Source of the DNA: JAQVEM01 sp964601205
GTDB lineage: Bacteria; Actinomycetota; Humimicrobiia; Humimicrobiales; Humimicrobiaceae
Direction: 5' to 3'
Length of the DNA stretch: 64,000 nt
NCBI GenBank assembly: GCA_964601205.1
Contig: CAZRML010000005.1
Span: 1-64,000 of the forward strand
This document shows, piece by piece, positions 63,742-64,000 of this stretch; position 1 is the first letter of the stretch, and every line of letters begins with the position of its first letter. A program made the position numbers and the translations under genes. A model generated the notes under the pieces. The model ran no database searches, was not told the DNA's origin, and saw only the letters and a program-made list of their open reading frames with translations.

Positions 63742-64000
63742 ATGTCAGCCAGAAAAATAAGAAAAATAGGTGACCCGGTTCTGAGAGAAAAAAGTAAGAG
63801 TGTAGAAAAAATAGACGAGAAGGTGAAAAGTCTGATTAAAGATATGATTGACACTATGGAAAAAGAAGGTGGAGTGGGATTGGCTGCACCCCAGATAGGT
63901 GTATCCAGGAGAGTGATCGTGGTTAACATGAGTGACGAGATTAAGGCATTTATAAATCCGGAGATGAAGATTCTGGGCAAAGAAAAAATAGATTCTGAAG
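63742..64000 (+). CDS. def: Peptide deformylase (5' part; runs off the window)
   Basis: The open frame starts at ATG 63742 with AAAGGAGG just before it, and continues to the window end. About 86 residues are visible, opening with IRKIGDPVLREKSK. The conserved motif 1 GVGLAAPQIGVSRRVIV is at about residues 46-62. The metal-binding motifs EGCLS and HExDH lie beyond the window. Peptide deformylase removes the formyl group from new proteins; it is iron-dependent. It follows priA by 16 bases, probably followed by fmt. Confidence 0.93.
   Translation, partial: MSARKIRKIGDPVLREKSKSVEKIDEKVKSLIKDMIDTMEKEGGVGLAAPQIGVSRRVIVVNMSDEIKAFINPEMKILGKEKIDSE

Overview
The window looks like chromosomal backbone of an AT-rich anaerobic bacterium. 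There is no IS element, prophage, integrase, CRISPR array or rRNA, and almost all the DNA is coding. Lineage signals are mixed. Two gene orders are those of Actinomycetota: dnaX-ebfC-recR followed by lysC-asd, and mIHF-gmk-rpoZ-coaBC-metK-priA-def, with metK between coaBC and priA and an actinobacterial-type integration host factor. Other traits are typical of Bacillota: a long SRP RNA with an Alu domain next to dnaX, a SigI/RsgI pair, and a pyr operon in Bacillus order behind a PyrR-type attenuator. Pyruvate:ferredoxin oxidoreductase, an iron-type alcohol dehydrogenase and PyrK/PyrD fit an anaerobe. My best guess is a deep-branching, low-GC, anaerobic actinobacterial lineage; this is inference, not a computed placement.

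Layout. 1-7.1 kb: three solitary class II serine tRNAs (GCU, GGA, CGA), two tandem MATE transporters, a zinc-ribbon protein and a membrane PAS-GGDEF-HD-GYP protein. 7.3-9.4 kb: a lipoprotein with an internal repeat and a membrane-anchored C39-like protease. 10-20.6 kb: alcohol dehydrogenase, SRP RNA, dnaX-ebfC-recR, PFOR, lysC and asd. 20.6-25.9 kb: rarA, an adenosine-kinase-like gene, MTA phosphorylase, purC and a small lipoprotein. 26-31.9 kb: DUF948, YtxH, tldD and tldE, then a COG2426 membrane protein, uppP and a sugar-phosphate nucleotidyltransferase. 32-38.9 kb: small proteins, thioredoxin, DUF72, a type-2-like ileS, lspA, an RluD-family synthase and DUF211. 38.9-46.6 kb: an ABC exporter with a NEW3-like secreted or membrane partner, an unrecognised protein, a THUMP protein, sigI-rsgI and a lipoprotein serpin. 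47-57.7 kb: an RRM protein and the full de novo UMP operon. 57.8-64 kb: mIHF, gmk, rpoZ, coaBC, metK, priA and the start of def.

Functional links. The pyr operon carries every step from bicarbonate, glutamine and aspartate to UMP under one attenuator. MetK makes SAM; MTA phosphorylase and the adenosine-kinase-like enzyme could recycle SAM-derived purine, next to purC. UppP, the nucleotidyltransferase and LspA serve the envelope, where several lipoproteins (including the serpin) would be processed. SigI/RsgI and the c-di-GMP protein are the clear signalling systems.

No unmistakably new multigene system was found. The better leads are the secreted serpin, the NEW3/ABC operon, the conserved-looking unknown at 42.2 kb, the short-ectodomain RsgI and the mixed-lineage gene orders.
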